From Deltaproteobacteria bacterium (GTDB lineage: Bacteria > Myxococcota > Kuafuiibacteriia > Kuafuiibacteriales > Kuafuiibacteriaceae), in assembly GCA_020632995.1 (NCBI GenBank), contig JACKEN010000021.1, forward strand, positions 16,411-80,410: a DNA stretch of 64,000 bases, read 5' to 3'. Numbering within the stretch: the first letter of the stretch is position 1; each line of letters opens with the position of its first letter. Position numbers and translations under genes: made by a program. The notes below the pieces were generated by a model, which saw only the letters and a list, made by a program, of their open reading frames with translations, ran no database searches and was not told the DNA's origin. This document shows positions 56,539 to 64,000 of this stretch, one piece after another.

Positions 56539-58401
56539 TCAGAGCAGCGCCGCGAGGAAGTCCCGCTCGGTCACCAAGCCCAGGAGCTGCTCGTTCTCGA
56601 CCACGAAGAGGCAGTGGCTCTGCGACGCGAGGAGCAACGACAGCGCGTCTCGCGCCGGGGTGTCCGGGTGGACCTGCGGCGGCACGGGCCGCATGGCGGC
56701 GAAGACGGGCAGGGGCTCGTCGTCGTCCTTGTGCTTGGTCAACATCGGGGGGAGGGCGCACAGCTCGACCACCCCGAGCAGGTTGCCTTGCCGATCCTCG
56801 ACCGGGAGGTGGCGGATCCGGTTCCACGACATGATGGAGACCGCGCGCTCGAGGGCCTCCTCGGGGTGGATGGTGTACAGGTCGGTGGACATGATCTGGC
56901 GCACCGTCTGCTCGCGCGGCACCTCGGCCTGCGGGTTGATCGGGGGCCAGGCGTGGACCGGCTGGCCCGAGGCCTGGTGGCGCATCGCCTCCTGGGTGAT
57001 ACGCTGCAGGTTCTGTTGACGCGTGCCGGTCCCCTCGAGGGTGGCGAGGGAGTCCATCAGCCAGGTGCTCCCGGTCTGGCCCCGCGCAACCCGCTCGCGC
57101 AGGGTGCCGAGGTAGCGGTCGACGTCGTCGGCGGGCACCTCGAGCCGCGCCAGGCCCTCGGCCGCGCGCTCGTACAGCTCGCCCAGGATCAGGTCACGGG
57201 CGGTGAGCGTCTTGCCTCGGCGCCAGCGCATGGGGGCGGCGAGGCCCTGGCGGGCCGCCTCGAGGAAGTTGGCGCGGGCGTCCTGGAACGCCACCTCGTG
57301 GGTGAGGTCGCGGTAGGGCTCGTCCATGCCCTCCATCAGGCCGTAGAAGAAGGCCGCGTTGGCCACCTCGTCGAGGACGGTGGGGCCGGCGGGGAGCACC
57401 CGGTTCTCGATCCGGAGGTGGGCCTTGCCGCCCGCGACCCCGTAGCAAGCGCGGTTCCACCGCCATACCGTGCCGTTGTGCGCGCACAGGGCGGTGAGCC
57501 GAGGTGGCTCGCCTGGCTCGTCGCGGGTGGGGGGCACGTCGCCGAGGATGGCGGCGAAGCGGGTACAGGACTCTCGGAAGACCTCCAGCACCGACGCGTC
57601 GACCCAACGCGAGCCGAAGAACACCCGCGGCAAGCGGCCGCGGGCCTTCTCCGCCGCGCTGCGGTCATCGGTGGCCTGCTGGAACAGGGCTACCCGGGTC
57701 TCCGCCCACAGGCGCCGGCCGAGGAAGAAAGGTGAGTTGACGGCGGCGGCGAGCAGGGGCCCGCTGATCAGCTGGGCGAGGTTGTACTTGTGGGCGAAGT
57801 CCTCGGGGTCGACCTGCAGGTGGAGTTGCAGGCTGGTGTTGGCCGCCTCCAGCATCACCGAGTCGTGCTCGACCTCGAGCGCGTCGAGGCCGCGGATGGC
57901 GACCCGGAAGCGGCCGCCCTGCAGCGCCTTCAGCGCCTCGTCCAGCTGGGTGTAGCGGGCGACGGGGGTCATGTTCTCGCGGCTCAGGTCGGCGATGCGC
58001 AGGGTGGGGAGGATCCCGGTGAGCAGGGCGCGGACCCCCGGCGGGTTCACCGCGTCCACGTCGGCGAGGGCCTGGAGGAGCTCGGCCTCCATCACCCGGA
58101 GCATGTCCCCGCCCAGGGTGCGGGGGGGCAGGTTCGCCTCGAGGTTGAAGCGCGCAAGCTCGTTGGTGAACCCGGGGCGGTGGCTCAGGCGCTCCAGGAC
58201 CTCCCAGCCGACCGGGGCGGCGAGGCCGCGCCCATCCACGAGGAAGAACTCCTGCTCCACCCCCATCCGGCGGACGCCGCGCTCGAAGACCGCGCCGTCG
58301 TCGAGGAGCCCCTCCAGCTGCTCGAGGTCGGCCAGCGCCTTCCGAGTGAAGGCTCGGATGGCCACCGGGTCGGTGGTGACGGTGATGTCCTGAACCCCCA
58401 T
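56539..58401 (-). CDS. GCS2-type carboxylate-amine ligase fused to a CBS domain pair
   Basis: 620 residues. The N-terminal ~480 residues are a glutamate-cysteine ligase family 2 (YbdK-like) ligase: VRRMGVEQEFFLVDGRGLAA, ELARFNLEANLPPRTLGGDM, LCAHNGTVWRWNRACYGVAG, KAHLRIENRVLPAGPTVLDE, VANAAFFYGLMEGM. The C-terminal ~120 residues are two CBS motifs (VRQIMSTDLYTIHPEEALER; RIRHLPVEDRQGNLLGVVEL; HCLFVVENEQLLGLVTERDF). GCS2 enzymes ligate a carboxylate to an amine with ATP; CBS pairs bind adenylates, so allosteric control by adenine nucleotides is likely. It is first in an operon with OYE and SDR genes. Confidence 0.85.
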   Translation of the reverse strand: MGVQDITVTTDPVAIRAFTRKALADLEQLEGLLDDGAVFERGVRRMGVEQEFFLVDGRGLAAPVGWEVLERLSHRPGFTNELARFNLEANLPPRTLGGDMLRVMEAELLQALADVDAVNPPGVRALLTGILPTLRIADLSRENMTPVARYTQLDEALKALQGGRFRVAIRGLDALEVEHDSVMLEAANTSLQLHLQVDPEDFAHKYNLAQLISGPLLAAAVNSPFFLGRRLWAETRVALFQQATDDRSAAEKARGRLPRVFFGSRWVDASVLEVFRESCTRFAAILGDVPPTRDEPGEPPRLTALCAHNGTVWRWNRACYGVAGGKAHLRIENRVLPAGPTVLDEVANAAFFYGLMEGMDEPYRDLTHEVAFQDARANFLEAARQGLAAPMRWRRGKTLTARDLILGELYERAAEGLARLEVPADDVDRYLGTLRERVARGQTGSTWLMDSLATLEGTGTRQQNLQRITQEAMRHQASGQPVHAWPPINPQAEVPREQTVRQIMSTDLYTIHPEEALERAVSIMSWNRIRHLPVEDRQGNLLGVVELCALPPMLTKHKDDDEPLPVFAAMRPVPPQVHPDTPARDALSLLLASQSHCLFVVENEQLLGLVTERDFLAALL

Positions 58402-58577
58402 TTCGCCAGGGCAGGAGCATGAGCAATTCCGAGGCCTTGGCTAAGTCCTTGGACGGACTGTTCTAGGTGTTACCCCCGGGTAGCGCCGCCGGGGTGCCGG
58501 CTACGGTCCCGACACCGGCGCTTTTCTTGCGGTTTTGGGGGGTGCCTCCGATCCTGGACGACGAGGGGCGCCCAGGT

Positions 58578-59720
58578 ATGGCCCGCAAGAAGAGATCGGT
58601 CCCCGGGATGGGTGACCTGTTCGAGCCGGAGGAGCCGGAGGGATCCGCCCTCGGGTCGGAGGCCTCCATGCTGCCGGCGCCGGCCACCGGCGCGGTGCGC
58701 CTGGCGCCCGTCCCCCACCACACCGACAGCCTCTACTTCAGCGAGCCGTTCCGCGAGTTCGAGTACAGCGGCGGCGTCCACCTCGCCGACTCGATCCTGT
58801 GGTGCGACACCGATCGCAGGAAGGACCTCGTCTTCCTCTCCCACGCGCACGTGGATCTCGCGGGCAAGAACCGCCGGATCCTGGCCACCGACAAGACCAT
58901 GAAGATCCTGAGTCGGGGCACGGGGAAGATCGAGGCCCTGACCTCGCCCTACCGGCGCCCCTTCACCCTCGGGCCGCTCGAGCTGGAGATGTTCCCCTCC
59001 GGCCACGTCCTCGGGGCGGCCCAGCTCATGGTCCGGCGCGACGGCCGGCGCATCGTCTACACGAGCGACGTGAACCCGCGGAAGACCGCCACCGCCGAGC
59101 AGGGGGTGCCGGTGGAGTGCGACGTCCTCGCCATCCCCGCCACCTACGGCGCGCCGATGTACCGCTTCCCGCCGCGGGAGGAGGTCTTGCACGAGCTCAC
59201 CCGCTTCGTGGACCGCTGCCTCGAGGAGCGGGCCACGCCGGTGTTCTTCGCCAACCCGGTGGGGACCGCGCAGGAGCTGATGAGCGTGCTCGGCAAGGCA
59301 GGTTACCGCCTGCGGGTGCACCGCTCGGTGTACGACGTGGCGAAGATCTACAAGGCGCAGGGCCTCACCCTGCCCAACTCGCGGCGCTTCCAGGGCTCCC
59401 CGGCGCGGGACGAGGTGGTGATCTTCCCGCCCATCCTGCGGCGCCACGCCTCGGTGCGGAAGCTCCGCAAGTACAAGACCGCGGTGGTCAGCGGCCGCGC
59501 GGTGGACCCCGCCTGGGTGCACAGCCAGCGGGTGGACGAGGCGTTCCCGCTCTCCGACACCGCGGACTTCAAGGAGCTGTTCCACTTCATCGAGGCGACC
59601 GGCGCCCAGGAGGTCTACCTGGTCGACGGGCAGATCGAGCCGATGGCCGCGCACCTTCGGGAGCGGCTCGGGGTGCGGGTGTACTCGCTCATGAAGCCGC
59701 AGCAGCTCACGCTGTTCTAG
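58578..59720 (+). CDS. Beta-CASP-like MBL-fold protein with altered metal motif
   Basis: 380 residues from the ATG at 58578 (MARKKRSVPGMGDLFEPEEP). MBL motif 2 is FLSHAHVDLAG instead of HxHxDH; motif 3 is SGHVLGAAQ and motif 4 YTSDVNPRKT. A beta-CASP-like part follows (PVFFANPVGTAQELMSVLGK; HSQRVDEAFPLSDTADFKEL; VYLVDGQIEPMAAHLRERLG). Such proteins are nucleases acting in RNA processing or with DNA ligase-associated helicases. Loss of the Asp-His of motif 2 suggests a weakened or different metal site. Basic N-terminus; no partner ligase or helicase is adjacent. Confidence 0.75.
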   Translation: MARKKRSVPGMGDLFEPEEPEGSALGSEASMLPAPATGAVRLAPVPHHTDSLYFSEPFREFEYSGGVHLADSILWCDTDRRKDLVFLSHAHVDLAGKNRRILATDKTMKILSRGTGKIEALTSPYRRPFTLGPLELEMFPSGHVLGAAQLMVRRDGRRIVYTSDVNPRKTATAEQGVPVECDVLAIPATYGAPMYRFPPREEVLHELTRFVDRCLEERATPVFFANPVGTAQELMSVLGKAGYRLRVHRSVYDVAKIYKAQGLTLPNSRRFQGSPARDEVVIFPPILRRHASVRKLRKYKTAVVSGRAVDPAWVHSQRVDEAFPLSDTADFKELFHFIEATGAQEVYLVDGQIEPMAAHLRERLGVRVYSLMKPQQLTLF

Positions 59721-59747
59721 CGCTCGCGACCAAGCGCAACCTGGCCT

Positions 59748-61727
59748 TCAGTCGACCGCGAAGAGCACCACCACCACCACCAGGATGGCCAGACCGAACA
59801 GGATGGCCCCGGGGATGAGGTAGTTGACGGGCTTGCTCTCGTGGCTCGGCAGGGTCTGATCCGCGAAGTCCGGCACCCGGGTCTCCTCCGCGGGGTCCGG
59901 GCGGCGCGGGGCGGGCCGGGGCTCGGTGTCGGTGCCCACGGTGGCCCGATGGACCGCGAACTGCTTGCGCTTGTTGCGCTCCTGGGCCGTCTCCGGCGCA
60001 AGCCCGCGCCGAGGGGAGGGCGGGGGCGCGGGGTCGGCCACCCGGTTCAGCTCGCGGATGGCTCGGCGCGGCGCGTTGGGGTTGTTGGGGCCGTTGGCCG
60101 GGAGCATCACCGGCGACTGGTCCATGTCCTCGACCTGCGGGATGCGCGCGAGCCGGGTCGGGGTCTCGGCCGTCTCGTCCACCATCGGGGCCTGGGGGAG
60201 GCCGAGCCGCGGTGGCGCGTCCATCATCACCGTCATCTCGTCGTCGCGGTAGGCGGCGCTCGCCGCGCTGACCCCCAGGTTCACCGGCGCCGACTGGAGG
60301 GTGGCGTCTGGGCCGCCCGGGATGTCGTCGGTGGGGCTCGGGGGGCGGGTGAAGCGGGTGGCCTCGTCCGACGACGCGGTGCGGGGGTCGATCGGGTAGT
60401 GGGCGACCTGGGTGGGGGCGTCGAGGCTCCCGGTGCTGGGCTCGTGCAGGCCGTCACGGATGAAGGTCGCGCCCACGAGGTCCGGGTTGAGGGTGTCAAC
60501 CTGGCCTGCCTCGGTCTCGTGGCTGTCGGTGACCACCTGCTCGCGGGAGAAGTCGTTGGAGAGGCTCCGGCCGTAGGCGCGCCCGGTCTCGCTCCGACGC
60601 CGCCGGAGCTGCTTGTTGATCTCCTCGGAGGCGATCTGGCGGGTCCACTCGATCGGCAGCTCGCCCCGACCGAACACCGAGAGCGCGCCCTCGCGCGAGG
60701 TGGCGATGATGACCGACTTCTCCTCGTGCCCGATGTCCACCAGGTCGTCGAAGGCGGGCATCGGCGGCGGGCTGAAGTCCACCTTCGGGTAGAGGTACCG
60801 CAGGTACCGGATGAACGCGTCGCGGTTGCTCTCGGGCCGCCGCATCCGCTCCACGAACTCGAGCATCGCCCGGGCGTCCTGGAAGCGGTCCTCGGGCCGC
60901 ACCCCCACCGCGCTCATCACCAGCTCGTCGATCTCCTTGGGGAGCGACGGCACCACCGTGCGCGGGCTGCGGTGCTTCGGGCTGAGCACGCGCTGCCAGA
61001 GGGTGGCCTGGTCCTGCTCGTCCACCAGCCGATCGCCGGTGAACACCTCGAAGAGCATCACGCCGGTGCTGTAGATGTCGGCCCGGCCGTCGATGCGCTC
61101 GTGGCGCGCCTGCTCGGGCGACATGTAACCGTACTTGCCGACCGCGAGCGCGCCCTGGGTGCGGGCGGGCAGGACCTCGGTGCGGGCGAGGCCGAAGTCG
61201 ATGAGCTTGATCGCGCCGTCGAAGCCGATGAGCACGTTCTGGGGCGAGATGTCGCGGTGCACGAGGCCCATGTGGCGCCCGCGCTCGTCGGTGAGGCTGT
61301 GCGCGTAGTGCAGGCCTCGCAACAGCTCGGAGGTGACGAAGAGCCCGAGCTGGGTGGGCATGGGCTCGCCGCGCTCGTAGGCGCGGTCGAGGACGTCGCC
61401 GAGATCGCGCCCGTGTACGAACTCCATCGCGATGTAGTACTCGGAGTCGACCTTGCCCGCGTCGAAGACGCGGATGATGTTGTCGTGCGAGATGCGGACC
61501 ATGATCTTCGCCTCGTCGGCGAAGCGGCCCACGAACTCGTCGTCCCCCACCAGGTCCCCGCGGATGGTCTTGATGACGCAACGCCGGTTGACGCCCTTGG
61601 CCACCGCGAGGATCACCTCGCCCATCCCGCCCCGGGAGAGGCTCTTCTCGAGGATGTAGCGGCCGAAGGAGCGCGGGAAGCGTCGGCGCATCCCCACCAC
61701 CGGGGCGTTGTGGAGGACGTCCGCCAT
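59748..61727 (-). CDS. Transmembrane Ser/Thr protein kinase
   Basis: 659 residues. Kinase domain ~20-295: glycine loop LSRGGMGEV, VAIK-type lysine in CVIKTIRGD, catalytic HRDISPQNVL, LIDFGLA (DFG), and GKYGYMSPEQARHERIDGRA. The following ~330 residues are low complexity, with many Thr/Pro patches. They include several acidic-Thr stretches (EMTVMMD, ETPTRL) that could be autophosphorylation or FHA-binding sites. One C-terminal TM helix (PGAILFGLAILVVVVVLFAV) leaves only two or three external residues, so no periplasmic sensor is visible. The ATG overlaps the upstream histidine kinase stop (TGATG). Confidence 0.93.
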   Translation of the reverse strand: MADVLHNAPVVGMRRRFPRSFGRYILEKSLSRGGMGEVILAVAKGVNRRCVIKTIRGDLVGDDEFVGRFADEAKIMVRISHDNIIRVFDAGKVDSEYYIAMEFVHGRDLGDVLDRAYERGEPMPTQLGLFVTSELLRGLHYAHSLTDERGRHMGLVHRDISPQNVLIGFDGAIKLIDFGLARTEVLPARTQGALAVGKYGYMSPEQARHERIDGRADIYSTGVMLFEVFTGDRLVDEQDQATLWQRVLSPKHRSPRTVVPSLPKEIDELVMSAVGVRPEDRFQDARAMLEFVERMRRPESNRDAFIRYLRYLYPKVDFSPPPMPAFDDLVDIGHEEKSVIIATSREGALSVFGRGELPIEWTRQIASEEINKQLRRRRSETGRAYGRSLSNDFSREQVVTDSHETEAGQVDTLNPDLVGATFIRDGLHEPSTGSLDAPTQVAHYPIDPRTASSDEATRFTRPPSPTDDIPGGPDATLQSAPVNLGVSAASAAYRDDEMTVMMDAPPRLGLPQAPMVDETAETPTRLARIPQVEDMDQSPVMLPANGPNNPNAPRRAIRELNRVADPAPPPSPRRGLAPETAQERNKRKQFAVHRATVGTDTEPRPAPRRPDPAEETRVPDFADQTLPSHESKPVNYLIPGAILFGLAILVVVVVLFAVD

Positions 61728-64000
61728 CAGCTCAGGCGCTCCTTGAGTCGGATGGCCTCATCGACCAGCTCCAGCACCCGGTCGAAGCGGAAGGGCTTCG
61801 GGATGATCAGGTCCACCCCGTGGTTGGCCAGCTCGGCCTCGTCGAGGGATGCCCCCCAGCCGGTGATCAGCCCCACCGGCGTGCCCGGTCGCATGGTCTT
61901 GATGCCGCGCGCCACCTCCCAACCACTCATGCCAGGCATTCCGAGATCCGTGAACACCACGTCGAAGGACCCGGCCTCGAAGAGGGCGATGCCCTCCGAC
62001 CCGGTCCCCGCCGCAACCACCTCATGGGCCCCTGCCCGGAGGATATCAGCCAGGACCTCCCGGACCGCAACGTCGTCGTCAATCACGAGGATTCGCGCGG
62101 ACTTACCCAACCTCGCGGCCGGGAAGGGGGCCGGCGTCTTCACCTCGAGCATCCAGGGGAGCTCCACCCCGGGGGCGGTCCCGAGGGGGCGCGCCTCGAG
62201 CAGACTGGTGGGGATGGGGGGCAACAGGACCCGGATCGTGGTCCCCTTGCCCCGGGCCGAGCGCACCACGAACTCGCCCTTGTGGCGCTGGACGATGCCG
62301 TAGGAGACGCTCATCCCGAGCCCGGTGCCCTGCTCACCCTTGGTGGAGAAGAAGGGGTCGAAGATCTTGTTCTCGACCTCGGGGGTCATCCCGATCCCGG
62401 TGTCCTCCACCTCGACCCACGCCCGGTCCTTCATGGGGTCGTACCCGGTGCGCACCGCCAGGCGCCCGCCGTGGGGCATCGCGTCCAGGGCGTTGAAGAT
62501 CAGGTTGGTGAGCACCTCCCGCAGCTCCGACGGGTTCCCCATCACCCGGGGGACGTCCTGGAGCTCCACCTCGCGCTCCACCGGGGCCTGGGCCCCGTCG
62601 GCCCGGGTGGCGCAGCGCTCCACCACCTCCCGCACCAGCGGGTTCAACGCCACCGGGATGAACGCGCGGTCGCTCTTGGCCTTGGCGAACTCCTGGATCC
62701 GCCGCACCGTGCCCGCCCCGTCCAGGGCGGCCTTCTCGATCACCCGCAGGCTCTTCAGCACCTCGTCGTCCTGCAAGATGACCTTCAACATCTGCGCCCG
62801 ACCCAGGATGGCGGAGAGCACGTTGTTGAAGTCGTGGGCCACCCCGGCCGCCATCTCGCCCAGGCTCTGGAGCTTCTCGGAGCGCACCAGCCGGTCCTTG
62901 GCGTCCCGGAGCTCGAGGTAGGCGGCCTCGAGGTCCTCGAAGATGCGCGCGTTCTTGAGCGAGATCGCGAGGTGCGTCGCGAGGTCCTCGAGCATCACCA
63001 GGTCGCGCTTCCTGAAGCGCGCGCCCTCGGGGAGCATCACCAGGAACAGCCCCATCGGGGTGTGATCGGCCTGGATGGGCACCACCGCCGCCGGCCCCGG
63101 GCTCGCCCCGAGCGCCTCGCCCGCCCCCACGTCACCGGGGGGCAGGGGCACCGCGCGGTGCCCATGCAAGGCCTCCTGCAGCGGGGAGTCGGGCGCGAGG
63201 TGTAGCGGCTTCATCAGCTGCACCCGCGGGGCCTCACCGGGCGGGGCGCGATCGATGAGGCGCACCGAGAAGTCCCACTCGTCCTGCCGCGCGATCAGCA
63301 TCGCGATGCGCTGATACGACACCAGCGGCACCAGGCGCTCCCCCGCGATCTGGAACACGCCCTCGACGTCGAGGGTGGAGCCGATGGCGCGGGTGATCTC
63401 CGAGAGCGCCTCCAGGCGGCGCACGCCCTCCTGCGCCTTGCCGTACAGCCGGGCGTTGTCCACCGCCACCGCGAGCTGGTGGGCCACCGCCTGGAAGAGC
63501 CGGATGTCGTCCACCGTGAAGGTGCGCGGGGTGCGGGTGAAGATGGTGATGACGCCCGAGCAGCGCTCCTGGTTGATGACCGGGAGGGCGACCGCGGAGC
63601 GAAAGCCCTCTTGCACTGCGGCCCCCTTCGAGATCCGGTCGTCCAGCTCGATCTCGTCGATCACCTGGAGCTCGCGGGTGGCCAGGGCGAGGCCGAGCAC
63701 CCCCTCGGTGGGGATCCGGGCCCGCATGTTCTGGATGAAGGTCTCGCTGCACCCGCGGTAGTGGACCCACGCGAAGCGCTGGGGGTCGTCGTCGTCGAGG
63801 ATCGAGACCCCGGCCGCGTCCACCCCCAACAGCTCGATCAGGCGCTCCATCACCCCGTCGAGCACCGAGCCGAGGTCGTTGACCTGGGTGATCGCCTCGG
63901 CCACCGCGTTGAGCACGCTGAGCTCGTGGTTCTTGCGCAACAGCGCCTTCTCGTAGGCCTTCCGCGCGGTGATGTCCTGCAGGATGCCCAGCACCGCGGG
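61727..64000 (-). CDS. Hybrid histidine kinase with GAF domains and receiver (5' end outside window)
   Basis: At least 757 residues, continuing beyond base 64000. Visible order: end of a PAS domain (VLGILQDITARKAYEKALLR), two GAF-like domains, HisKA with phosphoacceptor His in LGEMAAGVAHDFNNVLSAIL, HATPase_c (N box LREVLTNLIFNALDAMPHGG, G1 DTGIGM, GEQGTGLGMSVSYGIV), and a C-terminal receiver (IDDDVAVREV, DVVFTDLGMPGMSGWEV, PKPF lysine). It senses through its GAF/PAS domains; the signal is unknown. Its stop overlaps the start of the Ser/Thr kinase gene, so the two kinases are translationally coupled. Confidence 0.92.
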   Translation of the reverse strand, partial: PAVLGILQDITARKAYEKALLRKNHELSVLNAVAEAITQVNDLGSVLDGVMERLIELLGVDAAGVSILDDDDPQRFAWVHYRGCSETFIQNMRARIPTEGVLGLALATRELQVIDEIELDDRISKGAAVQEGFRSAVALPVINQERCSGVITIFTRTPRTFTVDDIRLFQAVAHQLAVAVDNARLYGKAQEGVRRLEALSEITRAIGSTLDVEGVFQIAGERLVPLVSYQRIAMLIARQDEWDFSVRLIDRAPPGEAPRVQLMKPLHLAPDSPLQEALHGHRAVPLPPGDVGAGEALGASPGPAAVVPIQADHTPMGLFLVMLPEGARFRKRDLVMLEDLATHLAISLKNARIFEDLEAAYLELRDAKDRLVRSEKLQSLGEMAAGVAHDFNNVLSAILGRAQMLKVILQDDEVLKSLRVIEKAALDGAGTVRRIQEFAKAKSDRAFIPVALNPLVREVVERCATRADGAQAPVEREVELQDVPRVMGNPSELREVLTNLIFNALDAMPHGGRLAVRTGYDPMKDRAWVEVEDTGIGMTPEVENKIFDPFFSTKGEQGTGLGMSVSYGIVQRHKGEFVVRSARGKGTTIRVLLPPIPTSLLEARPLGTAPGVELPWMLEVKTPAPFPAARLGKSARILVIDDDVAVREVLADILRAGAHEVVAAGTGSEGIALFEAGSFDVVFTDLGMPGMSGWEVARGIKTMRPGTPVGLITGWGASLDEAELANHGVDLIIPKPFRFDRVLELVDEAIRLKERLS

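Noticed and set aside
58402..58577. Small stem AGTCC-GGACT as a regulatory element
   Set aside because: Five base pairs only, no positional support; nothing else convincing in the gap.

Overview
The window is uniformly GC-rich and looks like chromosomal DNA of a Myxococcota/Deltaproteobacteria-type bacterium. This assignment is an inference. It rests on a transmembrane Ser/Thr protein kinase in an operon with a hybrid histidine kinase, a MYXO-CTERM-like tail, a tandem PilZ protein, a MoxR/DUF58/transglutaminase operon, many lipoproteins and very heme-rich cytochromes. No rRNA, tRNA, CRISPR array, insertion sequence or prophage was recognised.

Layout. 0-5.8 kb: end of a NYN-domain gene, a Nudix-like protein with an odd tail, a TetR regulator, a TPR lipoprotein, and mutS2. 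5.75-11.9 kb: an efflux operon (tetR, membrane-fusion protein, RND pump) in which the RND pump and a TolC-type outer-membrane factor form one uninterrupted 1434-residue reading frame. 12-21.5 kb: M16-like protease, trans-sulfuration enzyme, a lipoprotein, a Fur-box-linked diheme peroxidase, a cytochrome-like lipoprotein, a 2-oxoacid dehydrogenase E1 beta / thioredoxin reductase operon, and acyltransferases. 21.5-25.3 kb: an accessory patch with a frameshifted Nudix gene, a frameshifted DUF4240 gene, an Ala/Gly-repeat protein and a solitary CcdA-like antitoxin remnant. 25.3-30.7 kb: TerC, a second in-frame fusion (secreted propeller-like domain plus outer-membrane barrel-like domain), small lipoproteins and secreted proteins.

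30.9-34.2 kb: a two-gene electron-transfer module, a lipoprotein with 25 c-type heme motifs followed by a three-helix, seven-heme NapC/NirT protein resembling the Geobacter quinol oxidase ImcH. Together they could carry electrons from the quinone pool across the periplasm. 34.2-39 kb: a membrane protein and the transglutaminase/DUF58/MoxR operon. 39.1-41.2 kb: a subtilisin relic between two ~87-bp direct repeats. 41.2-50.8 kb: DUF362 protein, zinc-free S14, an acyl-CoA carboxylase operon, PilZ, a CPBP-like membrane protein, BolA. 51-58.4 kb: an Omp85-like protein, a MarR-controlled MBL/cupin pair with two near-identical operators, and an operon of GCS2-CBS fusion, old-yellow-enzyme and SDR. 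58.6-64 kb: a beta-CASP-like protein and the histidine kinase / Ser-Thr kinase pair.

Several otherwise well-conserved genes carry single-base frameshifts (Nudix, DUF4240, ImcH-like, transglutaminase, subtilisin). Some of these may be assembly errors rather than biology, so read-level checking is the first thing to do before interpreting them.
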